A stretch of 64,000 bases of DNA from Mnemiopsis leidyi (Eukaryota > Ctenophora > Tentaculata > Lobata > Bolinopsidae), in contig JH154575.1 of assembly GCA_000226015.1 (NCBI GenBank), positions 11,671 to 75,670 of the forward strand, read 5' to 3'. The notes under the pieces were generated by a model, which made no database searches, had not been told where the DNA came from, and saw only the letters and a program-made list of their open reading frames with translations. Shown here piece after piece: positions 37,401 through 49,200 of this stretch (positions within the stretch are counted from its first letter, which is position 1; every line of letters begins with the position of its first letter). The position numbers and the translations under genes are program-made.

Positions 37401-40400
37401 CAAGTAGGTCGATACAAACTCTTCAACTGTTCCTTGTGCAGAGTGCTTGCATCACACATTTATAGTTATTGCAGGCCGGTTTGAGTGACCTCTGCACTGA
37501 GCCGATATGCGATTGGTCAGCTAGGCTGTGGGATTACTTTTTACCAAATATGAACACGGGGCATGGGGCTGGGCCCGGTGCTTGCAGGCAAAATTGCGAA
37601 AAAAACACCAATAAAATGTTGAGTCAACGTTTACTGTCAATAAATTGGAAGGGGTGGAATCAGATACCCGTCAAATTGACATCTAAATTTAGAAATTTCA
37701 ACTCGAGGGGTCCAATCGTGTCAGAATAGTTGTCAGATTCACTGATGCGATAAATTTTGAATGAAAATTCTAACTTAAAGACGACAATTGTCATGAACAA
37801 GCATTCACACGAGTAATGAAGCCGAAAATGGTTGACTCCCCTTAGGTCGCACGTACAAACCCCGATGTGGTCAGTCTCTTCATTTTCTTCACTCAGAATA
37901 GCCCAACTCGCAAGTTTGCGTACTATATGAACAAACTTATAAGTTTGGTAAATTCTTGACCGCGGAGGGCATACTGATCAGTGCTCGAAAAGAGACAGAT
38001 AAAATATCATTCAAGAAGAAGTACACTTGAAAAGTAAGAATCCAATCAGATAGAAATTTTTTGTTTGATATTTTACTTTTTGTGATGTAGCTAGTAATCA
38101 CATCGCTAGGCGACAAGTAAGAGGTGATTTGGCTAGAAACTGTTTAATAAAGGCTGAGTATCGTAGGAAAAATTTAACATTTTTATTGTTCGTTTGTTAG
38201 CTTTGGTCGTGAACAGAATTATTCGTGTTCTTCGTTACCGAATAATTCTTGCAGAGTCCGATAAAATTCTGCCTTCCGATAAATTGCCCTTTTGAATACT
38301 GAGCACTTTTGACATCTATTTTGATTAGAAATTTGCAATGCAAAATTTAGTCACCATTTAAAAGTTTTACACCCATGGAGGAGAAATGTAACTTTATTCT
38401 GGTCATTTTGGCGAAATTAAAACATTGAATAGATCGCAAATCTCTCCTGGCAACAGAAAATCAAATCTACCCAATATGGTACAATGTACAGGTATACTTC
38501 AGGAAAGGCTGTGGCGAAATAGGCAGCGGTAGTAACTAGCATGGCACTTGAACAAAATAGTGTAATTGAAACATAACACGACCAGAAGTACAAATTAAGG
38601 TGACAAATAGATCGCGAAGATCAGAGTGGTTGTTGTTGTTGTGGTGCTCTGCGACCAGGTCCGGGGTTATAAGAACCGGCCGGATCCACGTAACGGGGTG
38701 ACACTTCCTCCGACAGCACCACAAGTGTGATCGGCAACCTATCACTTGGTCACGTGACCAGATGATCCGCAGCCAGGCCCAGCCCCATTCTCACAAGTTT
38801 GGACGGCCAAAATTTCGACAATCGTGATGATGCGCGGAGGTGATTTTCGCCCTGAGCACTGCATACCTTCACCTTATTATGTCGGGGAATACTAAGACGT
38901 GGTTTGAAGATTGGTCTACATATTACAACCAAGATGGTCTAAGCAGGGGACGTGTCGAGCTCTTTAGACATGCTAAAGTGTTAATTCGCCTCCAATTGAC
39001 AAGGGCCACCAGGTCTCCTCACGTAGCGATGGTGGGAGAGCGAGGTTTCACGTGATGATCACGTGATATTAACACTGTCCCTGCCCTCTGTAATGATCCT
39101 ATTTCTTTTCTAATCCACAGCTACATGTTTACTAAACATCCCGTAATTCAATTTGGATTTGGAACATAATTTAGTACTTGAGGTGAGGTCTTGGTGTCAG
39201 GACTGAAAATAACGGACTTCCGTCCGAGCGAGTCTCAGGTGGTGAAGTTGCAAAAAACGAGCGTGACAGAGGCAAGGGCTGTCCAAATGCCGAAATTGAA
39301 AGAAAACGTCATGGAAAAGAAAACGAGGTCTAGAACAGTTTTAGCACTCAAAATTTTCAGACTGAGATTCTAAATTGCAATATTCAATTTCAGGCATGGT
39401 AAGATAAGAAACAGAAATCGCCATTGTAGTCTTTGAAATTGGGATAATTGAATATTGAATGGAAATTGGTTCTTCACTTTAGCACTGGCAAAAAATGAAT
39501 TATGTCAATGTGCCAGTAAAACCTTCGGATAATACAATGCGTCTGACAAACAAGAACGAAAAATATTTCAGCCTCTGCATAAATATTAAAATCTGTGACC
39601 AAAAAACTTTAACGCGTGATTCTAAGTTGGGAAAAAAGATAACAAAGCCTAAAACAGTTTTTCGAATTGCATCACCGAACGGCAATTCACAGTCTAAAAG
39701 ATGAAAATTTCATTAAGTGCAGAGGTTTATGAGGGGGCTACTTGACAGGGCTCCAGGTCTGAAGTACTGGACGGATCTGGGAGGAGCTAAGGAGCTGCTC
39801 GCCGTCCCGACTTGAGCTAAGGATTGCTATCAGAGCCCTATTGTGGTATTGTTCAAACTTTGTGTTACGACAAACCGTCCACAGGCCAATGGAAATAGTT
39901 GGAGGACCGACTCGGCCAATGGAGAGGAGATATGGGGACACGTGGTTGGACCGATTGTAACGAGTATAAGCAGATATCGTCGTTATCTGGTCATTTGCCG
40001 GACAATTCCCGTCAATTCATTGACGAGGGATTAGTCCTATCCGGGACAATGGCAATTCTTGTTTTATTCAATTACAGGAAGTACCCCGACAAGGATTTTC
40101 CGTAAATGGCTTCACGTGATTTAGTGAGCGAATCATTATTGGTCCGATCGAAAGGTCAAAGGTTTGCAATCCTCCTTAAATCATGGGAGGTATACCGCAG
40201 AGATTTAACGGGAGACAACTTTTGGAGGCAACCAAAGGCCAGTCAAAATTAAAAATAGTGGTAATTCTATTTGGTTGAATAGGCGAGATCCGGACAGATC
40301 TTATGAGAGGGGAGTTAGAGTTACAACGATTATATCGCTAAAGTCGTGGGAGGGTCAGGACCACCATCAAAACGTTCTAATTCTCGGTACGAAGACGAAC

Positions 40401-42654
40401 CCTACAAAAGTAATGCTCCACCCAAAATCTCGGTGAAATCAGCAAAATAGCTCTCTCTCGCTGAGCCGTCCGCCATAAACTAGAGTGCCGAGTCTGTGGT
40501 AATGCGACCTTACCGTCCCCCGTACATGAGATGATGCCAGCACAATTGTTACAACGATTCTCCGGCTACCTACTCTGCCCCGTCGAGCTGATCGTGGGAA
40601 ATTAACGAACAAAGCGTGACAAGAAGACTCACAATTTGACACTCCCACTTTACAAGAGGGCCACAATGGGACAATTCGTGAGAACAGGCAATATGCCGCC
40701 ACGGAAATTACACATGAACTATCGTAAAAACTATTCGGAGAGGTGAAAGTTTTGTCAAAATGTATATTTTGTCGCTGTGAAAGTTGAAACCGATTTAAGA
40801 TGTTAAGAAATTAAGAGTAAAAATGATCGGAAACGCAGGACAAGTGGCACAATAAGTCAAGAAGTGTAGCAATCGGACGCCATCAATATTTTAGATATTG
40901 TACAAAATATTTAACTATAAACATTTAATGTGAAAAATTTGTGCATGATAGTCGCACTTACAATCAATTTACAATTTCTCTGTATCTGCCAAGCAGGACG
41001 AACAGTTAAAAATCAGAGCTGTAGTAGAGGCTGCTAAAAGAAAGAAAGTCTGCCACGCACCTCCCCCTTCAGCTGCACCTCCTACGTCACGGACGACAAA
41101 GGACTGAAGAGAAAATAAGCACAAGCTGGAAATAATAATAGTAAGCGGTCCGAGGTAAGTGTTAACGATGAGATTATTAATTCGGCTGTTGTAGAGATTA
41201 AACCAACAGAATGAACACAATATTGCATTGTAGATATTAGAAAGTTTAACACTCATTAGATTAAACATCAAGCATCATGAGAAGATTACTGTGGGCTCTA
41301 TTTAATTAAAATAATTTCCAAAAAGTTGAATCACATGTTTACCTTCTACCTTCCTTCGGCTAAGGTGTCTAACCATTTTCTAGGGCTAGAGGACAGAACA
41401 GCATGAACGATAACAGAAAAACGAAACGATCATGTTTAAAAATATTTCTAGCTGCTTGGGCTGGATCAAGCAATGATCGGTGACAGGCCACCATTTGTGG
41501 TTTTATTTAATTCAAAGCGCATTGATAGATTAAAACTAGAATACATAATTTTGGTGGGATCCCGGCAATATCCAAATGAGATGCTGTGAAGGCAGCTCGA
41601 AGTAGAAAGCTGGTCAGATCTACGGTAAGAAAAGCGGACGTTTGAGTTTGGAGTTCAGGTGGAAGCAGGACAACTATTTCCTTCCACAGATCGGCCACAA
41701 GAAGCAAAACCACTTCTTTCTTTGAGAAACACGTCAACTAGAGTTTAGATAAACCACAGAATGCAGTGTATTACATAGCACTAGTGTATAGTTTGTGCAA
41801 AACTGATGAATAAAATGTTATCAAAATAGCATGGGAAATGGTAAAAATCGCAAGAAAAGTCTGGAAGTAATTTTCTCATCGGATAAAAGACAAATTGAGC
41901 ATTGTTTATAGTACACGATACAGATGATTTGATAAATATCCAAACTGCATTATACTCATGTTGTAAATCTCCTCGATAATTCTATCCCAGAAAATTTGGA
42001 CCTTCGACATCAGATGAAAAATTTAAGTTGAAGTTGTGGTTAACCTAGGGGAGAGAACTTCCGAAACTTACTCGACCCTGCAGAGGCTGCACTGAAGAGG
42101 GATTGGAGGGGAACTATAAACTATGGGAAACTCCCACATTTGGAGACGTGACGTAGGCTGACCTGTCAGATTATTAGGTAATATCCTGGTCCAGGGTCAA
42201 CACCAATTGCAAGTCAAACCTAGGGCAGCAGACACACGAAAAATGTAGACCCACCAGCACATGATGGGGAGCCACCGTCGATATAGGTCGGTCCACGGCT
42301 CGGCACAACTGTTAATTGCTACGGCACACCCTGGTAAAATGGACGCACGTGCCATTTCGGCACACCTTATCTCCACCGTCAGAGGTGGGCAAAAACGGAC
42401 GAATTTGACTGGTCGGCTCGGCAACAAATGATAACAGAAATAATCAGCTGACAAGTGCCCACAGTTAGATTCGACTTTTTTGGTGCCCCAATATTCGCGA
42501 AAAACCTTTTGATGTGACAGTTAACGTGAAGCTTGTCCAATTAGAAAAATTAGTACAAAAATATCAATCAATGAGGAAATTGAAATTTGGGTCCGGTTGA
42601 GTGTGAAATATAGCGTGAGTTGCGTGATTAGGTCGATAACAAGAATTTCACGTG
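26538..42654. promoter_or_regulatory. cluster of CACGTG (E-box) sites
   Basis: Nineteen CACGTG sites were read at 26538, 26811, 27660, 28782, 30048, 30069, 30080, 30205, 35803, 35999, 36040, 36386, 38751, 39049, 39060, 39939, 40113, 42346 and 42649. None was seen in the 11 kb before or the 8 kb after. About 2-3 would be expected by chance at this base composition. Several are in pairs 11 bases apart (30069/30080, 39049/39060) and many extend to TCACGTGA. This is the site type bound by bHLH-Zip factors (MYC/MAX, USF, MITF/TFE). They lie around and upstream of the TGF-beta ligand start, which makes an enhancer field plausible but unproven. Confidence 0.5.
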
Positions 42655-45600
42655 AGACTAATCAGAGGATTCTGATCGGTAAATCTTTCAGAGAAATTAT
42701 TGAGGGTTATATAATATCAAGGCTTACCTGAAATAATTTGTGGTCATAACTCGAGTTCAGGCAGCTCCTATTTGCCCTATTTGCCGACTCGACGTTCAAG
42801 TCTTCTTCCGGGACAGACTCGAACATCTTGACGCCAATCAACAGCAGCATCCATCCTTTGCTGAGTGAGTTGCGTAAATTTCGATGCTATGCCAGAATCC
42901 AAAAAGAAAACAGCGGCACAAACAAAGCAACTTGGAGCGAATAAAAATCCAATAAAAGACAACTCATTGTAAAATGTAGATATACTTAACCGTCCCTTAT
43001 TGATAGCAATTCGGTGCTTACCGTTTCCACAAAATCAAATATTGCTAGATACGGTCTAGTTAAGAAACATCTATGCCTTTTAAAGTCTAGACAAGGCGAA
43101 TGTTTTTAGTCAAGTAGCTTGGTATTACAGTATTACACTATCTATTATATGCATCCTCACTCCGAACGCATATTAAGTCAGAGACTTCACCAAGAATGGG
43201 TTAATGTGGTTGATTGACTTACATCTTGACAGGGACACATTCCGCGGTCACCATTCCCTAGCAAATTAGCTGTAGTTAATTAGGCTCATTCAATTTCCAA
43301 AAAATACCGACTGATTTATCAGTGTCACCAATGCAATGATAGCATGCAGATCAGTCATTTGTCCCCGCTTTTAAATAAACTTGATGTAACTCGAATTTGC
43401 CATAAGTATAAGTATCAGTTATCGATGACACATAAGGAGACTTGAAAGTCGACTGAACAGCCCAGAACTCAGAAGTTAAACGGGAAAACTTTGAAAATCG
43501 ATGGCAAAGTGTGATTCACTTCATAGATGAACAAGCATTTTAAACTGACACTTGTCAGGTTACGTCTGGTCTCAGGAATCTCAATAACTGAGCAGGTGGA
43601 TACGTACAAGTACCAAGTTCGGCATAAGTGACAAAGACAAACAGCGCGATCAAGCCATCTGCTAGGTACACGCGTGTAACTGGGAAAGTCCCAAACGTCG
43701 GCCAATCAGCGTGCAGAGCCGAGTCCATTTCACAAGGTGAACTGCGCGCGGCGTGCAAATATCCTTTGACTTAACTACTTGCGCCCAGTTTATCATGTTT
43801 CAGTTTGGACTTGTCTCAACTCGGTTCTACGGACTGTCCGATTGTCGGATTGATAATGATTACAAATTAGTGGCTGGTTTGCGTTCTGAATGTTTTTGTT
43901 GAGCCTTGTGTCTGACAGGTTTTCAACCATTTTCTTACCATACGAGGCTTTGAAGTAGTTTAAAAATCTGCCTTGTTATAAACGTAAACAATTTTATAAT
44001 ATGTGCATGTTTAAGTTCTCTTCTCTTATGAGTTATGGGGCCGCAATTCTGATCAAAGATGACAAAATACCGCTCACGCACTTTTCAGATTTCAATATAA
44101 ACTTGGCAGCATAAACAAAAATTGATTGACGTATCTGTTACCTGTCTAAGGGTTCTGAGATCTCCATGACCAATCTAAATCGAACTGGCTGTATTGGATG
44201 AATTCTCGGTGATCCATAACACTGATAGGATTTTTCAAATGTCGCATAAAAATTTTACCCCGCATTACCAAATGACGAAGTATGTTAATAAACGATAGAC
44301 ACAGTGTCCCTCATTGTTCATTCTTAACGCAAACGAACTTTCGGTATTCATGCCGTTATGACTTAAGAGGTATAGATCGTGAGGACAGATCTACAGTCTT
44401 CTCCATGGAATTTAGCAGGCAGGGCTTGCAACTAGGACCCGTGTCAGGTACATACTCCATATCCTCCAGGGCCACTTCAGTCGAGTAAAGAGTCGCTGTT
44501 TGGAGGAGCATGCCCAGTTACCAGCGGTTTACCAGGGAACCGAACCATAAAATGTTCGAGTGTTTTCTTTTTCAATTTCTGGGATTGTGCAGCTTTAATT
44601 CGGATTAAATCATCATGGGAACTAGGCAGTGGAGTTGGATCGCTTCACAATGATCGCTATTGTTGGTTTAGGTTAGTCACTATTTTCTGTCAAGTGCAAG
44701 AATTAACGTCAAAATTTGTCCCCCAGTTTCAACAGTTTAGGACTTAGGAGTGAGTTTGTAAAAGTATCTTTGTAAGTGTTCAAGATTTGGCTGTTAAGAT
44801 AACGTCAAGCTTTGCCTTACTATAAAAATTATTCATGAAACTTCACACATGACTGCTTCCAAAGCCCTAATATTGTAACCTTTTAGTGGACTCTCAAACT
44901 TAAATGAAATCTTTTCGACAATCGTCTCAATCAGGCTGGTAAAGTAGGTCAAATATTTCTACACCTGTCGGTCCACAAATCTCATCCCTGACGTGATGTA
45001 GACCAAGCCCAACTATCAACAGTGTGCCCATTGCCATTCGGTTGTCATGGCAACCGTTACCGCAGGTGCCATTGTAATGGCGAAATTTAGACTTCAAACA
45101 ACCTGTTATTTAACCATCTTTCGTCCGTTTCTACAACGGTAAATTTCTTTTTCCAAATTTTTGGCATGAATCAAGATAATTCAGCTCGGCCGTGGAGTAA
45201 TCATGAAATTACTGGATTTTGCCAAGAGTATAGTATCAAAAAGGGGGACTCTCAGATGGTCATTTATTTCGGGAATGGTCGCTCCTCAGCTGCCATTATT
45301 TCTCTGATAATGCGATCTGACCTCTAAATCTCTCGTCCTCAAGATATAATTGGGATCACGAGGTGGGCCAGCTTGATAAAGTGGTCAGGTCGACCAATAG
45401 AGGCACTTCATTCCTCTCAATCGGCCAATGATAACGGAGCTGAGCAGGTGCGAAACTGGCTTGACAGCAGGACGATTAAAGAGAGGGCAGGTCTGAGGCC
45501 TACAGGTGTTTTCTGCTCCCCCGGCATGCTCCTTGGGTCTTTAGTGCTTTTTCTACCGCCGTCTATTTGGTCCTCTCGTCAAAACTCTCTTAGGATAAAG

Positions 45601-46241
45601 ACAGTGCTTTCTTTTATTTTGTTCAGCCGTTTGTGTTTAAAGCCACTTTCAATCTTTTATCAGGTAAAAACCCAAATCATTTAAATGCGGTTACTTCGTT
45701 TTTCGTGCAATCTGTTTTCATGTCTATTTTTATTGATTTTCCGCCAACTGTCCATCATGTTTTACCACAGTTATCAGCGATTCAAAAGAAAAGGAGTTAT
45801 AAAAATCTAACTGTTCACAAAGAATACGAAAACCTGGATTAATATAAGTAAACGTTACCAGAACATATCATTTGAATATCTCTGGCGTGTATCCTTTCTT
45901 GCGGTATCCTTTTGAATCGAGTAAAGTGCGATCATGTGCGGTGTGAAACAAAGAGTGAACAAACCACATTTTATATACTCCTATATATATTCTATAAATA
46001 ACCACTTTTAAATATTCTCACAGACAGCAACACTCAAAAATCATCAGACTCATCCACTTACGACCACTGATCTCTGCTTCTGACTGCAGTAACTTTAACT
46101 TGGTTGTTGTGTCTATTAATATAAATGTATTTAGTTTCTTCTCGCTGACCGAGTTTTAGGTTGAGTTTAACGAAAAACCCCTAGTAACTTGTCCGACCCC
46201 TCGCGATATCTGCAGCAATAAAAAGATCCATTGGACTCACC
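28491..46241. other. 17.7-kb gene-poor block
   Basis: No exon with recognisable homology on either strand. Open frames here (for example 32377-32805 plus and 36617-37051 minus) have no homology, no coherent composition and no neighbouring exons. Base composition looks less AT-rich, with fewer homopolymers than the flanks, and no transposon was recognised. It separates the divergent starts of the TGF-beta ligand (minus) and the adhesion GPCR (plus), so it would hold both upstream regions. Confidence 0.5.
28663..28668 (-). promoter_or_regulatory. candidate TATA box of the TGF-beta ligand gene
   Basis: TATAAA on the minus strand in the context CTTTATAAAG, about 175 bases upstream of the start codon at 28490. 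Position and context suit a core promoter. No other support. Confidence 0.4.
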
Positions 46242-49200
46242 ATGATGATCAATATGACAACGAGATGCAAGTAGGTGATATCACCACAAAATGTCAATAA
46301 TGACTTTGCATTTTTAATTTGTTAAATGGCTTCGCATTTTACTTAACATTGATTAGAATTGAAATTTTGTGACAAGTTTGTTTTTTTCTCGATATCTAAC
46401 AGCAGTATTATCCAGGGTTACCCTACTGATACCAACGTAACGTTAAGTTGCGAAACTGATTATTACTTTGAAAACAACTCGTCTGCAACACAGAAAAAGC
46501 TACACTGTGACAAAAGTGGCTCGTGGCAAGTTGTCGAAAGTACACCTGTTCCCTTTTCCTGTGAAACCCATCGCTGTGTCCGTAAGTTCCCTTTTTTCAA
46601 GACGGTCCCAAGAAAGATGCACGGGACAATTTTGGTCTAACATTCAAGTTCTGATGGAAGTTGTTGCAGTAAATTTATTAAAACAGTAAAGACGAACTTT
46701 TTCTGCAGACAAGACATCCTGTTCGTACCCGCCAAACGTTAAAGAAACTGGTAAAGAAGATTATTTAGCTGACAAGAGGCTACGGTTTGACGAGGAAATA
46801 GATCTAACATGTGGGGCAGACCTTGAAATGTTTGTGAAAAAGGACAACCTTTATAGGTACGTGGTTTTTCGGAGCCGCTGTTGAAGAGACGGTTATTTGT
46901 TAGTTTTATTTTGTGGGTTGATTCTTATCAGGATCAATATTTGTTGCAGTTTCACAATACTTTTGTTAATTCTTATCAGGATCAATATTTGTTGTAGTTT
47001 CACAATACTTGTGTTAATTCTTATTAGGATCAATATTTGTTGCAGTTTCACAATACTTGTGTTGCTATAATTGAAAGTTTAAAAGCGGTTGTTCCTAGGA
47101 AGCATGAAGAGAACACGATAAGAGTCACCTGCGACGGGGTTCCAGGGGGTGGTGTCGACGGGAAACTTTCTGAAACTGTTATCTGTGGTTATTATCATTT
47201 CTCTACAATTTTCGTGTTCCGATATAATATTTTTGTATCAGGTATAATTCATTGGAAAAGGTGTTAGGTCTACCCTCTATATGCTCTACCACTGACCTTA
47301 CGAATCCATAGGAATGGGGCTTGTGATTTGCGCATTTGAAAATCTGATAGAATTCTTGTACCTGGCACAACGAGATTAGAGGACTTCGTTCGGGGTGTTT
47401 TCTGAAAGATCGCAATAATTGGATGCTCTTTACATACTTTTGGTTCGAATATTGGTGGTCGGAAATCCTTTTGGTCATATCGAAAAAAAACTTGTAATAA
47501 TGAGTTGTTGAGGCAACAAAAATGTCATATTTTTCGGGAGCTAAGGGTGGGTTAGTGCTATCTGCATGCTAGCAATGAAATTAACGCCCTCACAATATCG
47601 CATTCTAACCAACAAACGTCGATAATTTTTAACTAGAGTCACGGACATGGATTAGATAAGGATATTTATAAAGATGTTGACGTTATGGTCGATCAAAGTA
47701 ACCACAAACATGTTCAAAAGTTAGTTGAAAAACCAAAATTAAATCAATTTATTGCCCCCGATTTTTGGTCATATTCTTTAAAACTGCTGGTTTAACGGTC
47801 ATGCCGACACTAAGACTCCTCATGCCTTACCAGGAAAGAAAATCCACCTGATGGCGCACCTTGGAAACAGTTTGGAGTACGTGCCCAAACTCAAATCTAC
47901 TCTTCTTAATGGGCAGGTAGTCAAACTTGCAGACATTTACGACAAATTCAAGACTCTGGTAAAGATCAATGCAATATTTTTGGATGAAAAGGCATTTAGG
48001 TTTGTTTATTTGATGTTGTTTACATTTGATCTTAAATTCGAGATTTAAGATCCAGTCCAGTCGCCATCTTGTCATTTATGTCAAATAACCGTGTTTAGTC
48101 ATTGACTACTGACTAGCACTTAGCAATAGTTGAGGTGAATCAAAGTTGGACTAGATTAGCACTTAGCTATAGTAAAGGTGAATCAAAGTTGGACCAGATT
48201 AACACTTAGCAATAACAACTCTTCCTACTTCAGGTTTATTTCCAATGAGACGACTTTACTACAAACAAACATGCTGGTTAACCCCTTCCAAGAAGAAGAT
48301 GTGACCACTGCTATCAACAATATCGGCGGGGAGGCTGCAAAGTTGACGGATCAGACGTTCATTATCGGAGATAAACAAGTCACGATAACCCTCATTGAGC
48401 TTACTCTCCCAGGTTTGTGGGAAAGTTTGTTTTTAAGGAGAGACGAATAAAACAGCTAAACTTGGGTTCTTATGACATATTTATTTAGATTTTTTCTCTT
48501 CTTTCTTGAGTTGGTTAATCAGGGGAGTTGGTTAATCAAGGAAATGAATATATGATTACTCGAAATGGGAAATCAGGTTAAACGTTAAAAAGATGTTCTG
48601 TACAAAATATTTTCTAGAAATATGCGGTGGGTTTGTGGAGGTAAACTCGAAAGGGAACTACAGCTGGGACGGCTCAGACAAGCAAGAATTACCTTGCACT
48701 TACAACCAAACTGCTAAAGCTGCTGCGGAATGTATCTGCGATGAAATGGTAAGGCTTATGATGTTATCGAGTTGCTTGGTGTTCATTAGTTTTGGCTTCA
48801 CTTTGTTGCCATAACCTAACATTCTTATTTCAATTAAATTCCAAAATGCCCAGCAAAGCCCAATTTTAGATTTCAAATTACAATATTTTGATTCAAGGTT
48901 CTGTTTTTCGTTTTCCGGTTAAGTGCTCTACTGTTTTTTAATTTTGGGAATCACAGAACGTTACAAAAGAAACTAACGTATCACAGAACGTTACAAAGGA
49001 AACTGACGAATCTTTCCTCCGAGTTTCATGAAGTAACTCATAAGTTTCAACAGGCACAATCCCAAAATTGTAGTGAAATATTCTGATTCTTTATCATAAT
49101 GTTTAATTTACCAAATTTTTCAGAACCTTTGCATGTTGAATACATCGTTTGGCGACTGCTCCTACGCTAAAGCGAAAACAAACGAGCTGGATAATCTCAA

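Noticed and set aside
42734-42860. First exon of an unknown minus-strand gene (MLLLIGVKMF start, donor CAG|GTAAGC)
   Set aside because: The donor is good, but the hydrophobic start is too short for a convincing signal and no following exon was found.
45527-45663. Signal-peptide exon of the adhesion GPCR (MLLGSLVLFLPPSIW)
   Set aside because: The start looks like a signal peptide, but its donor phase does not fit the next exon, which needs phase 2. The short exon ending at 46270 fits better in phase.
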